Assembly (NCBI RefSeq): GCF_000153305.1
Contig: NZ_CH724107.1
Location: 198,871 to 262,870, forward strand
Direction of reading: 5' to 3'
DNA: 64,000 nucleotides
DNA from: Oceanicola granulosus HTCC2516
GTDB taxonomy: Bacteria > Pseudomonadota > Alphaproteobacteria > Rhodobacterales > Rhodobacteraceae
Below the pieces are notes generated by a model. It made no database searches. It was not told the DNA's origin and saw nothing but the letters and a program-made list of their open reading frames with translations. How positions within the stretch are numbered: the stretch's first letter is position 1; each line of letters begins with the position of its first letter. The position numbers and the translations under genes are program-made. This document shows positions 33,673 through 44,557 of the stretch, piece by piece.

Positions 33673-34040
33673 GTGATATCCCCTCGCGGGGCGGCCGCCG
33701 GCGCTTGTTGTCGGAACAGATGCGCCATAGCGTTCCCCCGCAGCTTCGATGTTGCAATCGTGTGGCGGCCGGGCTGAGGTCCAATTCATCCGGTCGTCAC
33801 ACACCCTCTGCCCCAGAGCGAGCTGCCCTGACGTCAGATGATGCCGGATGTTTGCTGCGCTGCCGCACGAGTGGCAATCCGAGGGGGCGGGGATTGTGGA
33901 CCCGGTCGCGGATTGGCTGTTTTTCAGGCGCACTTCGCCGCGACCGCCCAATAATCGCCCACCTGCGTCATCGTCGCCCCATTATCGGGCGCCGATCCTG
34001 CCGCTTGCGCGCGCCGTGTGCTTGGACAGCTCCGAGACGG
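33673..34040. other. Divergent control region between urtA and ureD
   Basis: About 370 nt without a gene, containing the promoters for both urea operons. I see an imperfect inverted repeat at 33945-33991 and a tract of T at 33920-33924, but no convincing sigma-54 (GG-N10-GC) or sigma-70 pair. Nitrogen control through NtrC is usual for such operons but is not shown by the sequence. Confidence 0.5.
33945..33991. promoter_or_regulatory. Imperfect inverted repeat upstream of ureD
   Basis: CGCCCAATAATCG (33945-33957) and CCATTATCGGGCG (33979-33991) pair at 11 of 13 positions, with arms separated by 21 nt. It lies about 50 nt before the probable ureD start, in the shared urt/ure control region. 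It could be an operator or an mRNA leader hairpin. The role is inferred. Confidence 0.35.
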
Positions 34041-34892
34041 TTGCAACGGAGACGTGCCATCACCCTGTCCACTCCCATAGACGCGCCCGCGCGCCAGCCC
34101 CGGGCGATCGGGCGCGGCCGGCTGTCGGTCCGGCGCGACGCGGCCGGGCGGACGCGGCTCGCGGACCTGCGCCAGCTCGGCTCGACGAAGCTGCTCTTCC
34201 CGCAGGTGCACCGTGCCGGGGCCGAGTGCATCCTCATCAACACCGCCGGCGGCGTCACCGGCGGCGACCGGTTCGAGTTCGAGGCGACGCTGGAGCCCGG
34301 CGCGGCGCTGACCCTCACCACCCAGGCCGCCGAACGCGCCTACCGCGCCCAGCCCGGCGAGGTCGGCCGCATCGGCGCCCGCGTGACGGTGCGGGCGGGG
34401 GCGCGGCTCGACTGGCTGCCCCAGGAGCTGATCCTGTTCGACCGCTCCGCCCTCCATCGCCGGCTGGTGATCGCGCTCGAGGGCGACGCGCGGCTGCTGA
34501 TGGCCGAGCCGCTGGTCTTCGGGCGCGCCCTGATGGGCGAGCGGCTGGGCGACGTGCGGTTTCGCGACAGCATCACGATCCTGCGCGACGGCCGCCCGCT
34601 CTACCTCGACGCGCTCCGGCTGGAGGGCGACGCCGCCGCGCAGCTCGCCCGGCCCGCGGTCGCGGGCGGGGCGGGGGCGATGGCGAGCGTGGTGCTGGTC
34701 CACCCCGGCGCCGCCGCCCACCTCGCGCCGGTGCGCGCGGCGCTGCCCGCGACGGCCGGGGCCAGCCTGCTCGCCGACGACGTGCTCGTCGTCCGCCACC
34801 TCGCCGCCGACAGCTTCCCGCTGCGCCGCGACCTGCTGCCGGTGCTCGAGCGCCTCGGCGAGACCCCCCTGCCAACGTCATGGAGACTCTGA
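34041..34892 (+). CDS. ureD: Urease accessory protein UreD
   Basis: The 283-residue protein contains the UreD core, from LRQLGSTKLLFPQVHRAGAE through INTAGGVTGGDRFEFE to QELILFDRSALHRR. UreD scaffolds the nickel-loading complex with UreF and UreG on apo-urease. No ATG is near the conserved start. I chose TTG 34041, which gives about the normal length; CTG at 34065 is an alternative. The next gene, ureA, follows after 3 nt. Non-ATG initiation may lower its yield. Confidence 0.9.
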   Translation: MQRRRAITLSTPIDAPARQPRAIGRGRLSVRRDAAGRTRLADLRQLGSTKLLFPQVHRAGAECILINTAGGVTGGDRFEFEATLEPGAALTLTTQAAERAYRAQPGEVGRIGARVTVRAGARLDWLPQELILFDRSALHRRLVIALEGDARLLMAEPLVFGRALMGERLGDVRFRDSITILRDGRPLYLDALRLEGDAAAQLARPAVAGGAGAMASVVLVHPGAAAHLAPVRAALPATAGASLLADDVLVVRHLAADSFPLRRDLLPVLERLGETPLPTSWRL

Positions 34893-34895
34893 GCG

Positions 34896-35198
34896 ATGCA
34901 ACTCACCCCGCGTGAAAAGGACAAGCTGCTGGTGGCGATGGCGGCCGAGGTGGCGCGCCGGCGGCTGGCGCGCGGCGTGAAGCTCAACCACCCCGAGGCG
35001 ATCGCGCTGATCACCGACGCGGTGGTCGAGGGCGCGCGCGACGGCCGCTCCGTCGCCGACATGATGGAGGCGGGCGGCCGGGTCGTCACCCGGGCGCAAT
35101 GCATGGAGGGCGTGGCCGAGATGATCCCCGAGGTCCAGGTCGAGGCGACCTTTCCCGACGGCACCAAGCTCGTCACCGTCCACGATCCGATCAGGTAG
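34896..35198 (+). CDS. ureA: Urease subunit gamma UreA
   Basis: This 100-residue protein is the urease gamma subunit. It starts [20 protein letters not shown] and has [21 protein letters not shown], both highly conserved. The length is exactly typical. It assembles with UreB and UreC into the (alpha-beta-gamma)3 enzyme that splits urea into ammonia and carbamate. A GGAGAC sequence precedes the ATG, 3 nt behind ureD. Confidence 0.98.
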   Translation: MQLTPREKDKLLVAMAAEVARRRLARGVKLNHPEAIALITDAVVEGARDGRSVADMMEAGGRVVTRAQCMEGVAEMIPEVQVEATFPDGTKLVTVHDPIR

Positions 35199-35207
35199 GA
35201 GCACGCG

Positions 35208-35512
35208 ATGATCCCCGGAGAACTCTTTCCCGCCGAGGGCAGCCTGACGCTGAACGCCGGTGCCACGGCCCTCGCGCTGATGGTGGCCAACACCGGCGAC
35301 CGGCCGGTGCAGGTGGGCAGCCACTACCACTTCGCCGAGACCAACCCCGCGCTCGACTTCGACCGCGCCGCCGCGCGCGGGATGCGGCTCGACATCGCCG
35401 CCGGCACCGCCGTGCGCTTCGAGCCGGGCCAGCGCCGGGAGGTGCAGCTGATCCCCATCGGCGGGGCGCGGCGCATCTTCGGCTTCAACAGCCAGATCAT
35501 GGGAGACCTCTG

Positions 35513-35513
<1 letters not shown>
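35208..35513 (+). CDS. ureB: Urease subunit beta UreB
   Basis: The 101-residue product starts [18 protein letters not shown] and contains [20 protein letters not shown] and [13 protein letters not shown], all standard for UreB. A GTAGGAGC ribosome site lies before ATG 35208, 9 nt after ureA. The stop shares a base with the ureC start (TGATG). It is a structural subunit that stabilises the urease trimer. Confidence 0.98.
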
Positions 35514-37221
<1,708 letters not shown>

Positions 37222-37222
<1 letters not shown>

Positions 37223-37686
37223 TGGCCGAGTTCGTCACACATGAGGTCCGCCCGGCCGCGTCGGGCGAGATGATCGACCATTGCCTGCTCGGCTACGACG
37301 ACCGGTTCCTGCGCCGCAAGGTGATCGGGACGGTGGGCGGGCGGCGGCTGCTGGTGAACCTCGCGCGCACCACCTCGCTCGACCACGGCGACGCCTTCGT
37401 GCTCGAGGGCGGCGGGCTCGTCGGGGTGCGCGCCGCGCCCGAGCCGCTCTACGCGGTGACGGGCGACTTGCTGCGGCTGGCCTGGCACATCGGCAACCGC
37501 CACACGCCGTGCCAGATCGAGCCCGAGCGCCTCGTGATCCAGCGCGACCCGGTGATCGGCCACATGCTGTCGCACCTCGGCGCCACGCTGCGCGAGATCG
37601 AGGAGCCCTTCAGCCCCGAGGGCGGCGCCTACGGCCACGGGCGGACCCATGCCCACGAGCACGGCGCGACGACCCATGCACACTGA
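37222..37686 (+). CDS. ureE: Urease accessory protein UreE
   Basis: This 154-residue nickel metallochaperone has the N-terminal peptide-binding domain and the metal-binding domain with HIGNRHTPCQIEPERLVIQR and DPVIGHMLSHLGA. The C-terminal tail is His-rich ([16 protein letters not shown]), which binds extra nickel. It passes nickel to UreG or urease. Its start overlaps the ureC stop, and its end overlaps ureF by 11 nt. Confidence 0.96.
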
Positions 37687-38317
37687 GGTCCTGACCCTCG
37701 CGCAATGGCTCTCGCCCGCCTATCCCGTCGGCGCCTTCGCCTATTCCCACGGGCTGGAGGCGGCGATCCGCAACGACTGGATCGCCTCGGCCGACGACCT
37801 GCAGGACTGGCTGGCGACGGTGCTCGCCGACGGCAGCGGGCGCAACGACTGCATCCTGCTGCGTGCCTCCCACGCCTGCGCCGACGCCGCCGGGCGGGCC
37901 GAGGTGGACGCTGCCGGACGCGCCTTCGCCGCCTCGGCCGAGCGCCTGCTCGAGTCCGAGGCGCAGGGCGCGGCGTTCGCCCGGGTGACGGGGGCGATCT
38001 GGGGCGGCGCCGACGAGGGCCTGCTCTACCCGGTCGCCGTGGGCGCGGCCGCCGCCCGGCTGGGGCTGCCCGCGACGCTGACCGCCGCGATGGCGCTGCA
38101 CGCCAACGTCGGCAACCTCGTCTCGGCGGCGCAGCGCCTGATGGGGCTGGGCCAGACCCGCGCGCAGGGGATCGTCGCGGCGCTGACGCCGCTCTGCGAG
38201 CGGATCGCCGGCGAGACCGAGGGATGCACGCTCGACGACCTCCACGGCCTGGCCTTCCTGTCCGACATCGCCGCCATGCGGCACGAAACGCTGCAACCGA
38301 GGATATTCCGCACATGA
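37676..38317 (+). CDS. ureF: Urease accessory protein UreF
   Basis: The 213-residue protein has the UreF signature start [20 protein letters not shown] and the end [14 protein letters not shown] chose ATG 37676, inside the ureE tail, because MHTEV is followed directly by the conserved domain; an earlier ATG at 37649 would add nine residues. UreF, with UreD and UreG, gates the nickel and carbon dioxide delivery to apo-urease. Its stop overlaps the ureG start (ATGA). Confidence 0.95.
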   Translation: MHTEVLTLAQWLSPAYPVGAFAYSHGLEAAIRNDWIASADDLQDWLATVLADGSGRNDCILLRASHACADAAGRAEVDAAGRAFAASAERLLESEAQGAAFARVTGAIWGGADEGLLYPVAVGAAAARLGLPATLTAAMALHANVGNLVSAAQRLMGLGQTRAQGIVAALTPLCERIAGETEGCTLDDLHGLAFLSDIAAMRHETLQPRIFRT

Positions 38318-38952
38318 CCCAAGCCAACGGCCCGCTCCGCGTCGGCATCGGCGGCCCGGTGGGCGCCGGCAAGACGACGCTGACCGCCGCGCTCGCCCGC
38401 GCCCTTCACCCCGAGGTGTCGCTCGGCGTCGTTACCAACGACATCTACACCCGGGAGGACGCCGAGGCGCTGATGCGGATGCAGATCCTGCCCGGCGAGC
38501 GCATCCTCGGCGTCGAGACGGGCGGCTGTCCGCACACGGCGATCCGCGAGGACGCCTCGATCAACCTCGCGGCCATAGCGCAGCTCGAGGCGCGCCTGCC
38601 GGGGCTGGAGCTGGTGCTCATCGAGAGCGGCGGCGACAACCTGTCGGCGACCTTCAGCCCCGAGCTGGCCGACCTGACGATCTACGTCATCGACGTCGCC
38701 GCGGGCGAGGAGATCCCGAGGAAGGGCGGACCGGCACTGACCCGCTCCGACCTGCTGGTGATCAACAAGACCGACCTCGCGCCCCACGTGGGCGCCTCGC
38801 TCGAGGTGATGCGGCGGGACGCGGAGCGGATGCGGGGCGGGCGGCCGTTCCTGTTCACCTCGCTCCGGGCGGGGCGCGAGGTGGGGGAGATCGTGGCGTT
38901 CATCCGCGAGGCGGGCGGGCTGGTGGCGCGGGAGGGGGCGGGTGCGCGATGA
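38314..38952 (+). CDS. ureG: Urease accessory GTPase UreG
   Basis: The 212-residue GTPase has P-loop [14 protein letters not shown], the UreG-specific nickel-binding [17 protein letters not shown] with Cys-Pro-His, and NKTDLAP for guanine binding. GTP hydrolysis drives the nickel insertion. It is the last gene of the ure operon. Its stop codon lies within a dispersed 27-nt hairpin repeat (38940-38966), so the last residues come from that repeat. Confidence 0.97.
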   Translation: MTQANGPLRVGIGGPVGAGKTTLTAALARALHPEVSLGVVTNDIYTREDAEALMRMQILPGERILGVETGGCPHTAIREDASINLAAIAQLEARLPGLELVLIESGGDNLSATFSPELADLTIYVIDVAAGEEIPRKGGPALTRSDLLVINKTDLAPHVGASLEVMRRDAERMRGGRPFLFTSLRAGREVGEIVAFIREAGGLVAREGAGAR

Positions 38953-38966
38953 ATGCGCACCCTACG
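38940..38966 (+). repeat. 27-nt dispersed hairpin repeat copy at the ureG end
   Basis: Perfect 8-nt arms GGGTGCGC and GCGCACCC surround the loop GATGAAT and are followed by TACG. It is identical to 59686-59712. It supplies the TGA stop of ureG (38950-38952) and lies between convergent ureG and the LOG-family gene. It may also act as a terminator hairpin. Confidence 0.7.
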
Positions 38967-39528
38967 GGGCGAGGCCCGCGCGCAGGGCCGCCTCGAGCGC
39001 CGGGACGTCGGGGACCACCTCGATGAAGCCGCGCAGGCTCTCGGCGGCGAAGCCTTCGGCGATGACGTGGTCGAGCAGCGCGAGCAGGGGCTGCCAGTAG
39101 CCCTCGACGTCGAGCAGCAGGATCGGCTTGGCGTGCAGGCCGAGCTGGCGCCAGGTGAGCACCTCGAACAGCTCGTCGAGCGAGCCCGCGCCGCCGGGCA
39201 GCAGCGCGATGGCGTCGGCGTTCATGTACATCACCTTCTTGCGCTCGTGCATCGTCTCGGTGACGACGAAGCGGTCGAGGTCGCGCTTGCCGACCTCGAG
39301 GTCGAGCAGGTGGCCCGGGATCACGCCCAGCGTCGGCGCGCCCGCGACCTGCGCCGCGCGCGCCACCTCGCCCATGAGCCCGACGTCGCCGGCCCCGTAG
39401 ACGAGCCGCCAGCCGTTCGCCGCCAGCATCCGCCCCGTCGCCGCGGCGGCCGCGCGGTAGCTGTCGCGCGCGCCGAAGCGCGCTCCGCAATAGACACAGA
39501 TCGCGGCGGTCGCGGCTTGGCTCGGCAT
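38962..39528 (-). CDS. LOG-family (TIGR00730) nucleotide phosphoribohydrolase-like protein
   Basis: The 188-residue product starts with ICVYCGARFGARDSYRAAA and carries the nucleotide-binding motif LLPGGAGSLDELFEV, the family's PGGxGTxxE with Ser for Thr. LOG proteins remove ribose phosphate from cytokinin nucleotides or from other nucleoside monophosphates; in bacteria the natural substrate is often unknown. It is convergent with ureG and the two share the hairpin repeat between them. Confidence 0.88.
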   Translation of the reverse strand: MPSQAATAAICVYCGARFGARDSYRAAAAATGRMLAANGWRLVYGAGDVGLMGEVARAAQVAGAPTLGVIPGHLLDLEVGKRDLDRFVVTETMHERKKVMYMNADAIALLPGGAGSLDELFEVLTWRQLGLHAKPILLLDVEGYWQPLLALLDHVIAEGFAAESLRGFIEVVPDVPALEAALRAGLAP

Positions 39529-39710
39529 GGGGGCGGGTCCTCTCGGGGCTGGGAGTGCGGGGCAGGGCGCTCTTAGCCGCGCCCGTCGGGGCGCTCAACC
39601 GGCCGCGCCGCATCGCTGCGCCGGTGCCCGTCTTTTGAGCACCGCGCGCTTGCCGCAGGGTCGAGCGGCCGCTATGGCTTGGCGAACGTGACAAGGGGCG
39701 CTGCTGCCAC

Positions 39711-42452
39711 ATGCCGATCACCTTGTGGAAGATCCTGGCCGGCGCGGCCGGCGGAACCGTCCTCGTGGGGGCGGCGCTTTACGTGGCCGGGCCCGAGGGG
39801 ATCGCGCCGCGCACCGTCCTCGAGGCCCCGGAAGGCGCCGCGCCGGAGTCCGTCGCCTCGGCCTCCGCGCCCGCGCCCGCCGAGGCGCCTGTCGCCGAAG
39901 CCGTTCCCGCCGAGGAGGCCGCCGCCGCCCAGCCCGCCGCCGCGCCGTTGCCCGCCTTCGACGTGGTGCGCATCGAGCCCGACGGCTCCGCCCTCGTCGC
40001 CGGCCGCGCGCTGCCGCGCGAGCCGGTCGCGGTGCTGGTGAGCGGCGAGCCGCTCCACGCCGCCGAGACCGACGCCGACGGCCGCTTCGTCGCCTTCCTC
40101 GACCTGCCGCCCTCCGACACCCCCCGCACCCTCGCGCTTCTTGCGGACCCCGAGGGCACCGCCCGCCGCTCGGAGCAGACGGTGATCGTCTCGCCCTTCG
40201 CCCCGGCGGGCGAGGACGGGGGCGAGGTCGGGGCAGATGAGCCCGTGGCCGGCCTCGCGGGGGGCGATGACCCGGCGGGAGCGGTCGCGGATGATGCGAG
40301 CGCGGGTGAGAATGTCGTCGGCTCGGAAGCAGTCGCAAGCATTGTTTCCGGTGCGGGAACAGAAGCGGCTCCTCCCGTCGTCGCGATGGCCGGGATCGCC
40401 CTTGATGAGCCGGCCAATGCACCCGATCCACAGCCTGCCGACGCACCCTCGTTGCAGTTCGACGCGGCCGCGCCCGACCAGCGCCTCGCCGAAGCCGAGG
40501 CCGCCGCCGGATCATCGCCGGCCGCGGAGGCGTCGCCGGCCGGCGATGCGGCAAGGGGGGATGTCGCTCGCGAGCAAGGTGCGGGCGACGTGGGGAGCGC
40601 GGACCTGGTCGCCGACGTACCGGCCGTCGCGTCGGAAGGGCCGGCCGGGGTGCCGGACATCGCGGGCGCTGGGGAATCCGCGGTTGCCGAAACCGCTTTT
40701 GGGGAGGGCGTCACCGCTCCGGCGGGTATGGAGCCGGAGCTGGCTCTCGGCGTCGCCGCGGAAGGGGCGGAGGACGAGACGGACGCGCTGCAGTCGGGGG
40801 ACCGGGCGGCGTCTGTTGAGGCGCCGGTAGGGGCGCTGGAGGGCGAAGATGCGCTGGAGGTCCCGTCCGTGGCCGCTGCCGACGTCCTGGGACAGCAGGC
40901 GGCGGCCTTCGCGCTGAGCGAGCCGGCGGTCGAGCCTACCGTTTCCGCGTCTCCTGAAGGCGACGCTCCCGAAAACGCGCCCGCCAGCGCCGCCTCGCTC
41001 GACGCTCCGACGGAGGATCCGGCGGGAGACGGGGCGGAGACCGCCGTGGACGTGGCGGCGAGCATTTCGTCTGAAGACAATGTTGGAGGGCAGGCCGAGG
41101 GCCCTGTCGCCGAGGCCGCGTCCGTCGATCCCGACGCCTTTGCCGCCGCGCCCGCCGCGCCGACGGAAGGCCAGGCGGGCGACGGGACGGCTTCCGCCGT
41201 GGACGTGGCCGCGGCCGATCTGCCCGACGAGGTGGCGGGACAGCAGGCGGTGACCTCTGCGGAGGCCGCGTCCGCCGAGCCGCTCGAGGTCGTTCCGCCT
41301 TCCGGTCCCGCGCCCGCCGCGCCGACGGAGGGTCAGGCGGGCGACGGGACGGCGTCCTCCGTGGACGTGAACGTGGCCGATCTGCCCGACGAGGCGGCGG
41401 GACAGCAGACGGTGGACTCTGCCGAGGCCGCATCCGCCGAGCCGCTCGAGGTCGTTCCGCCCTCCGGTCCCGCGCCCGACGCGCGGACGGAGGAGGTGGC
41501 GGAGGATCCTGGGGATAGCGCTGAGTCCGTGGACGTGGACGTGGAGGTGGCTGCGGCCGGCCCGGACGACGTCGTGGGGCAGCAGGCCGAGGGCTCTGCC
41601 GCCGAGGCCGCGCCCGCCGAGGCCGAGACCTTCGAGGCGGCGCCAATCGTTGTCTCCTCGCTCGACGCCGCGCTCGACGCGCCGGCGCAGGGGGCGGACG
41701 TGGCGCTGGGGGCGGCCGAGGTGGAGCCGGGCGCCGGGCCGGAGGCGGCGGACGTGCTGGCGGGAGCCGGCACGGTGACGGAGCCGGCGCCGGGGGCGGC
41801 GCGGGAGCCTGCGCCGGCACCGGCGGGGCTGGTGTCGCCCGAGCCCGCACCCGCACCCGCGCCGGTCGCGCCGGTGGGGCGTCTGCCCGAGGCGCCGTCG
41901 GTCATCGTCGCCGACGCCGAAGGAGTCCGGGTGCTGCAGCCGGCGACGGGCGGCGAGATGGCGCCCGAGGTTATGGCCAACGTCGCCATCGACACGATCA
42001 CCTACGATCCGGAAGGCGAGGTCGTCGTCGGCGGGCGCGGCGGCTCGGACGGGTTCGTGCGCATCTATATCGACAACAGCCCCGTCGCCACGTCCCCGAT
42101 CGCCGCCGACGGGCAATGGCGCACCGACCTGCCCGAGGTCGACACCGGCACCTACACCCTGCGCGTCGACGAGGTCGACGCCGAGGGCGCGGTGGTCAGC
42201 CGGGTCGAGACGCCGTTCCGCCGCGAGGCGCCCGAGACCGTCGCGCAGGTGATGGCCGAGGAGACCTCGCGCGCCGGGTTCTCGGTGGCGGTCAAGACGG
42301 TGCAGCCGGGGCACACGCTCTGGGCCATCGCCGAGGAGCGGTACGGGGAGGGGGTGCGGTACGTGTCGGTGTTCGAGGCGAACCGCGACCTGATCCGCGA
42401 TCCGGACCTGATCTACCCGGGGCAGGTGTTCCGGCTGCCGGACGAGGGGTAG
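39711..42452 (+). CDS. Large repeat-rich LysM-domain protein
   Basis: The 913-residue protein has an N-terminal membrane anchor (about residues 5-27). A carbohydrate- or Ig-like segment follows at about 80-160, then a long acidic Ala/Glu/Val region. It ends in a second Ig-like segment (PEGEVVVGGRGGSDGFVRIY) and a LysM domain (VQPGHTLWAIAEERYGEG...PGQVFRLP). LysM binds peptidoglycan. The middle holds tandem units of about 54 residues (162 nt), for example at 41163 and 41325. It probably spans the periplasm from membrane to cell wall. Function is otherwise unknown. Confidence 0.85.
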   Translation: MPITLWKILAGAAGGTVLVGAALYVAGPEGIAPRTVLEAPEGAAPESVASASAPAPAEAPVAEAVPAEEAAAAQPAAAPLPAFDVVRIEPDGSALVAGRALPREPVAVLVSGEPLHAAETDADGRFVAFLDLPPSDTPRTLALLADPEGTARRSEQTVIVSPFAPAGEDGGEVGADEPVAGLAGGDDPAGAVADDASAGENVVGSEAVASIVSGAGTEAAPPVVAMAGIALDEPANAPDPQPADAPSLQFDAAAPDQRLAEAEAAAGSSPAAEASPAGDAARGDVAREQGAGDVGSADLVADVPAVASEGPAGVPDIAGAGESAVAETAFGEGVTAPAGMEPELALGVAAEGAEDETDALQSGDRAASVEAPVGALEGEDALEVPSVAAADVLGQQAAAFALSEPAVEPTVSASPEGDAPENAPASAASLDAPTEDPAGDGAETAVDVAASISSEDNVGGQAEGPVAEAASVDPDAFAAAPAAPTEGQAGDGTASAVDVAAADLPDEVAGQQAVTSAEAASAEPLEVVPPSGPAPAAPTEGQAGDGTASSVDVNVADLPDEAAGQQTVDSAEAASAEPLEVVPPSGPAPDARTEEVAEDPGDSAESVDVDVEVAAAGPDDVVGQQAEGSAAEAAPAEAETFEAAPIVVSSLDAALDAPAQGADVALGAAEVEPGAGPEAADVLAGAGTVTEPAPGAAREPAPAPAGLVSPEPAPAPAPVAPVGRLPEAPSVIVADAEGVRVLQPATGGEMAPEVMANVAIDTITYDPEGEVVVGGRGGSDGFVRIYIDNSPVATSPIAADGQWRTDLPEVDTGTYTLRVDEVDAEGAVVSRVETPFRREAPETVAQVMAEETSRAGFSVAVKTVQPGHTLWAIAEERYGEGVRYVSVFEANRDLIRDPDLIYPGQVFRLPDEG
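41163..41486 (+). repeat. Tandem 162-bp repeats inside the LysM-protein gene
   Basis: Two clear units begin at 41163 and 41325 with ACGGA[AG]GG[CT]CAGGCGGGC and encode EGQAGDGTAS...VPPSGPAP. A third, diverged unit starts at 41487 and an earlier one at about 41010 (51 codons). The period is 162 nt, a multiple of three, so the frame is kept. Copy number may vary between strains. Confidence 0.75.
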
Positions 42453-42463
42453 GGCGGCGCGGG

Positions 42464-42487
42464 GGCCGGGCTGAAGCCCGGCCTACG
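42464..42487 (+). repeat. REP-like hairpin behind the LysM gene
   Basis: GGCCGGGCT-GA-AGCCCGGCC is a perfect 9-bp stem with a 2-nt loop and is followed by TACG, the same tail as the 27-nt hairpin family. It starts 11 nt after the LysM stop and may end its transcript. No T run follows. Confidence 0.5.
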
Positions 42488-42570
42488 GGTGCGGGGTGGC
42501 TGTGCGGCACGACGTGCGGCGGCGGGAGCGCTGGTGGCGGGCCGGGCGGGGGGCTGTCTGCCCCCCTTGC

Positions 42571-42597
42571 CCCCCCGAGGATATTTTCAGGACAGAG
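42571..42597 (+). repeat. CCCCCG[AG]GGATATTT-type intergenic element
   Basis: CCCCCCGAGGATATTTTCAG followed by GACAGAG resembles the element at 27690-27716 (minus strand). It is in the 287-nt gap between the LysM gene and the ABC exporter gene. I see no gene in that gap. Confidence 0.5.
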
Positions 42598-42739
42598 GGG
42601 GGTGGGCGTGGCGAGAAACGTTGTGGGCGTGAGCGATGCGGTGTGCGGGGGAGCCGGGCTGGTCGTTCGCGGGCGGGGTGATCTGTTCATCGGGGACGCC
42701 AGGGCTTAGGTAGGAGGGCCGGGACGCGAGGGGAGCGGG

Positions 42740-44557
42740 ATGCGCCGACTGCCGAAGACGGATGCCAATTTCGACAGCGACCGCGCCAGCGGCTGGCGGA
42801 CGGTGCGCCGGGTCGCGCCCTATCTCTGGCCCGAGGGCGAGGGCTGGGTGAAGCGGCGGGTGGTGCTGGCGCTGGCGGTGCTGGTGGTGGCCAAGCTCGT
42901 CGCGGTGGGCACGCCGGTGCTCTACAAGGGCGCGGTGGATTCGCTAGCCGGCGAGGGCGAGGGCTGGCTGATCGCCATCGGGGCCGTCGGGCTGACGCTG
43001 GCCTACGGGCTGGCGCGGCTGATGAACGTGGGCTTCCAGCAGCTGCGCGACGTGATCTTCACCCGGGTCGGCCAGCGGGCCCTGCGCCAGCTGGCGCTCG
43101 AGACCTTCACCCACATCCACCGCCTGTCCATGCGCTACCACCTGACGCGCAAGACCGGCGGGCTCAGCCGGATCATCGAGCGCGGGGTGAAGGGGGTCGA
43201 GTTCCTGCTGCGCTTCCTGCTGTTCTCGATCGGCCCGCTGCTGCTCGAGTTGCTGATGATCGGCGTGGTGCTCTTCTTCCTGTTCGACATCTGGTATCTC
43301 GTCGTCGTCTTCGGGGTCATCGTGCTCTACGTCTGGTTCACCTTCGCGGTGACCGAGTGGCGGGTGCGGATCCGCAAGGTGATGAACGAGCAGGACACCG
43401 ACGCCAACCAGAAGGCGATCGACAGCCTGCTCAACTTCGAGACGGTCAAGTACTTCGGCGCCGAGGCCCGCGAGGCGCGGCGCTACGATGCGGCGATGGG
43501 GCAGTATGTCGAGGCGGCGGTGAAGACCTCGTACTCGCTCGCCTTCCTCAATTTCGGCCAGTCGCTGATCATCACCGGCGGGCTCGTGGCGGTGATGGTG
43601 ATGGCGGCGGTGGGGGTGCAGAACGGGGCGCTGACGGTGGGCGATTTCGTGATGGTCAACGCCTACATGATCCAGATCACCATGCCGCTGAACTTCCTCG
43701 GCACCGTCTATCGCGAGATCCGGCAGGCGCTGATCGACATGGGCGACATGTTCCACCTGCTCGAACAGCCGCCCGAGGTGCGCGAGAAGCCGGGCGCGAA
43801 GCCGCTCGAGGTGCGCGGCGGCGCGGTGCGGCTCGAGGGGGTGGAGTTCGGCTACGACCCGGAGCGGCCGATCCTGAAGGGCATCGACCTCGAGGTGCCG
43901 GCGGGCCAGACCGTGGCCATCGTCGGCTCGTCGGGCTCGGGGAAATCGACGATCGGCCGGCTGCTGTTCCGCTTCTATGACGTCACCGCCGGGCGGCTGA
44001 CCATCGATGGGCAGGACGTGCGCGACGTCGGCCAGGACAGCCTGCACGCGCAGATCGGCGTCGTGCCCCAGGACACGGTGCTGTTCAACGACACGATCTA
44101 CTACAACATCGCCTACGGCAAGGATCACGCCACCCGCGAGGAGGTCGAGGCGGCGGCGAAGGCGGCGTCGATCCACGACTTCATCACCAGCCTGCCCGAC
44201 GGCTACGAGACGCAGGTGGGCGAGCGCGGGCTGAAGCTGTCGGGCGGCGAGAAGCAGCGGGTGGGGATCGCGCGCACGCTGCTGAAGAACCCGCCGATCC
44301 TGCTGCTCGACGAGGCGACGAGCGCGCTCGACACCGACACCGAGCGCGAGATCCAGGCCGAGCTGCGCGCGATGGCGCGGGGCCGGACCGTCATCACCAT
44401 CGCGCACCGGCTCTCGACGGTGGCCGACGCCGACCGGATCGTCGTGCTCGAGGCCGGCGAGGTGGTCGAGGAGGGCAGCCACGAGGCGCTGCTCGCCCGC
44501 AACGGCCGCTACGCACAGCTTTGGGACCGGCAGGCGGCGGAGGAGGAGGCGGCGTGA
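42740..44557 (+). CDS. ABC exporter, Atm1/HMT1-type heavy-metal or glutathione conjugate transporter
   Basis: The 605-residue half-transporter has six helices (about residues 35-335) and one ATPase domain. Walker A is GSSGSGKST, the signature LSGGEKQRVGIARTL and Walker B ILLLDEATSALDTDTE. The region YKGAVDSLAGEGEGWL and FETVKYFGAE matches the Atm1/ABCB7 group, whose bacterial members export glutathione-metal conjugates or a sulfur compound for Fe-S assembly. It works as a homodimer in the inner membrane. Its stop overlaps the next gene. Confidence 0.88.
   Translation: MRRLPKTDANFDSDRASGWRTVRRVAPYLWPEGEGWVKRRVVLALAVLVVAKLVAVGTPVLYKGAVDSLAGEGEGWLIAIGAVGLTLAYGLARLMNVGFQQLRDVIFTRVGQRALRQLALETFTHIHRLSMRYHLTRKTGGLSRIIERGVKGVEFLLRFLLFSIGPLLLELLMIGVVLFFLFDIWYLVVVFGVIVLYVWFTFAVTEWRVRIRKVMNEQDTDANQKAIDSLLNFETVKYFGAEAREARRYDAAMGQYVEAAVKTSYSLAFLNFGQSLIITGGLVAVMVMAAVGVQNGALTVGDFVMVNAYMIQITMPLNFLGTVYREIRQALIDMGDMFHLLEQPPEVREKPGAKPLEVRGGAVRLEGVEFGYDPERPILKGIDLEVPAGQTVAIVGSSGSGKSTIGRLLFRFYDVTAGRLTIDGQDVRDVGQDSLHAQIGVVPQDTVLFNDTIYYNIAYGKDHATREEVEAAAKAASIHDFITSLPDGYETQVGERGLKLSGGEKQRVGIARTLLKNPPILLLDEATSALDTDTEREIQAELRAMARGRTVITIAHRLSTVADADRIVVLEAGEVVEEGSHEALLARNGRYAQLWDRQAAEEEAA

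Noticed and set aside
38302-38312. GAGGATATTCCGC resembling the CCCCCG[AG]GGATATTT intergenic motif
   Set aside because: It lies inside ureF, in a coding context, and shares only the core with neither C-run nor AG-ACAGAG tail.
41163-41486. Regular 162-bp repeats as a CRISPR array
   Set aside because: Units are in-frame protein-coding and have no spacer structure. No cas gene is in the window.
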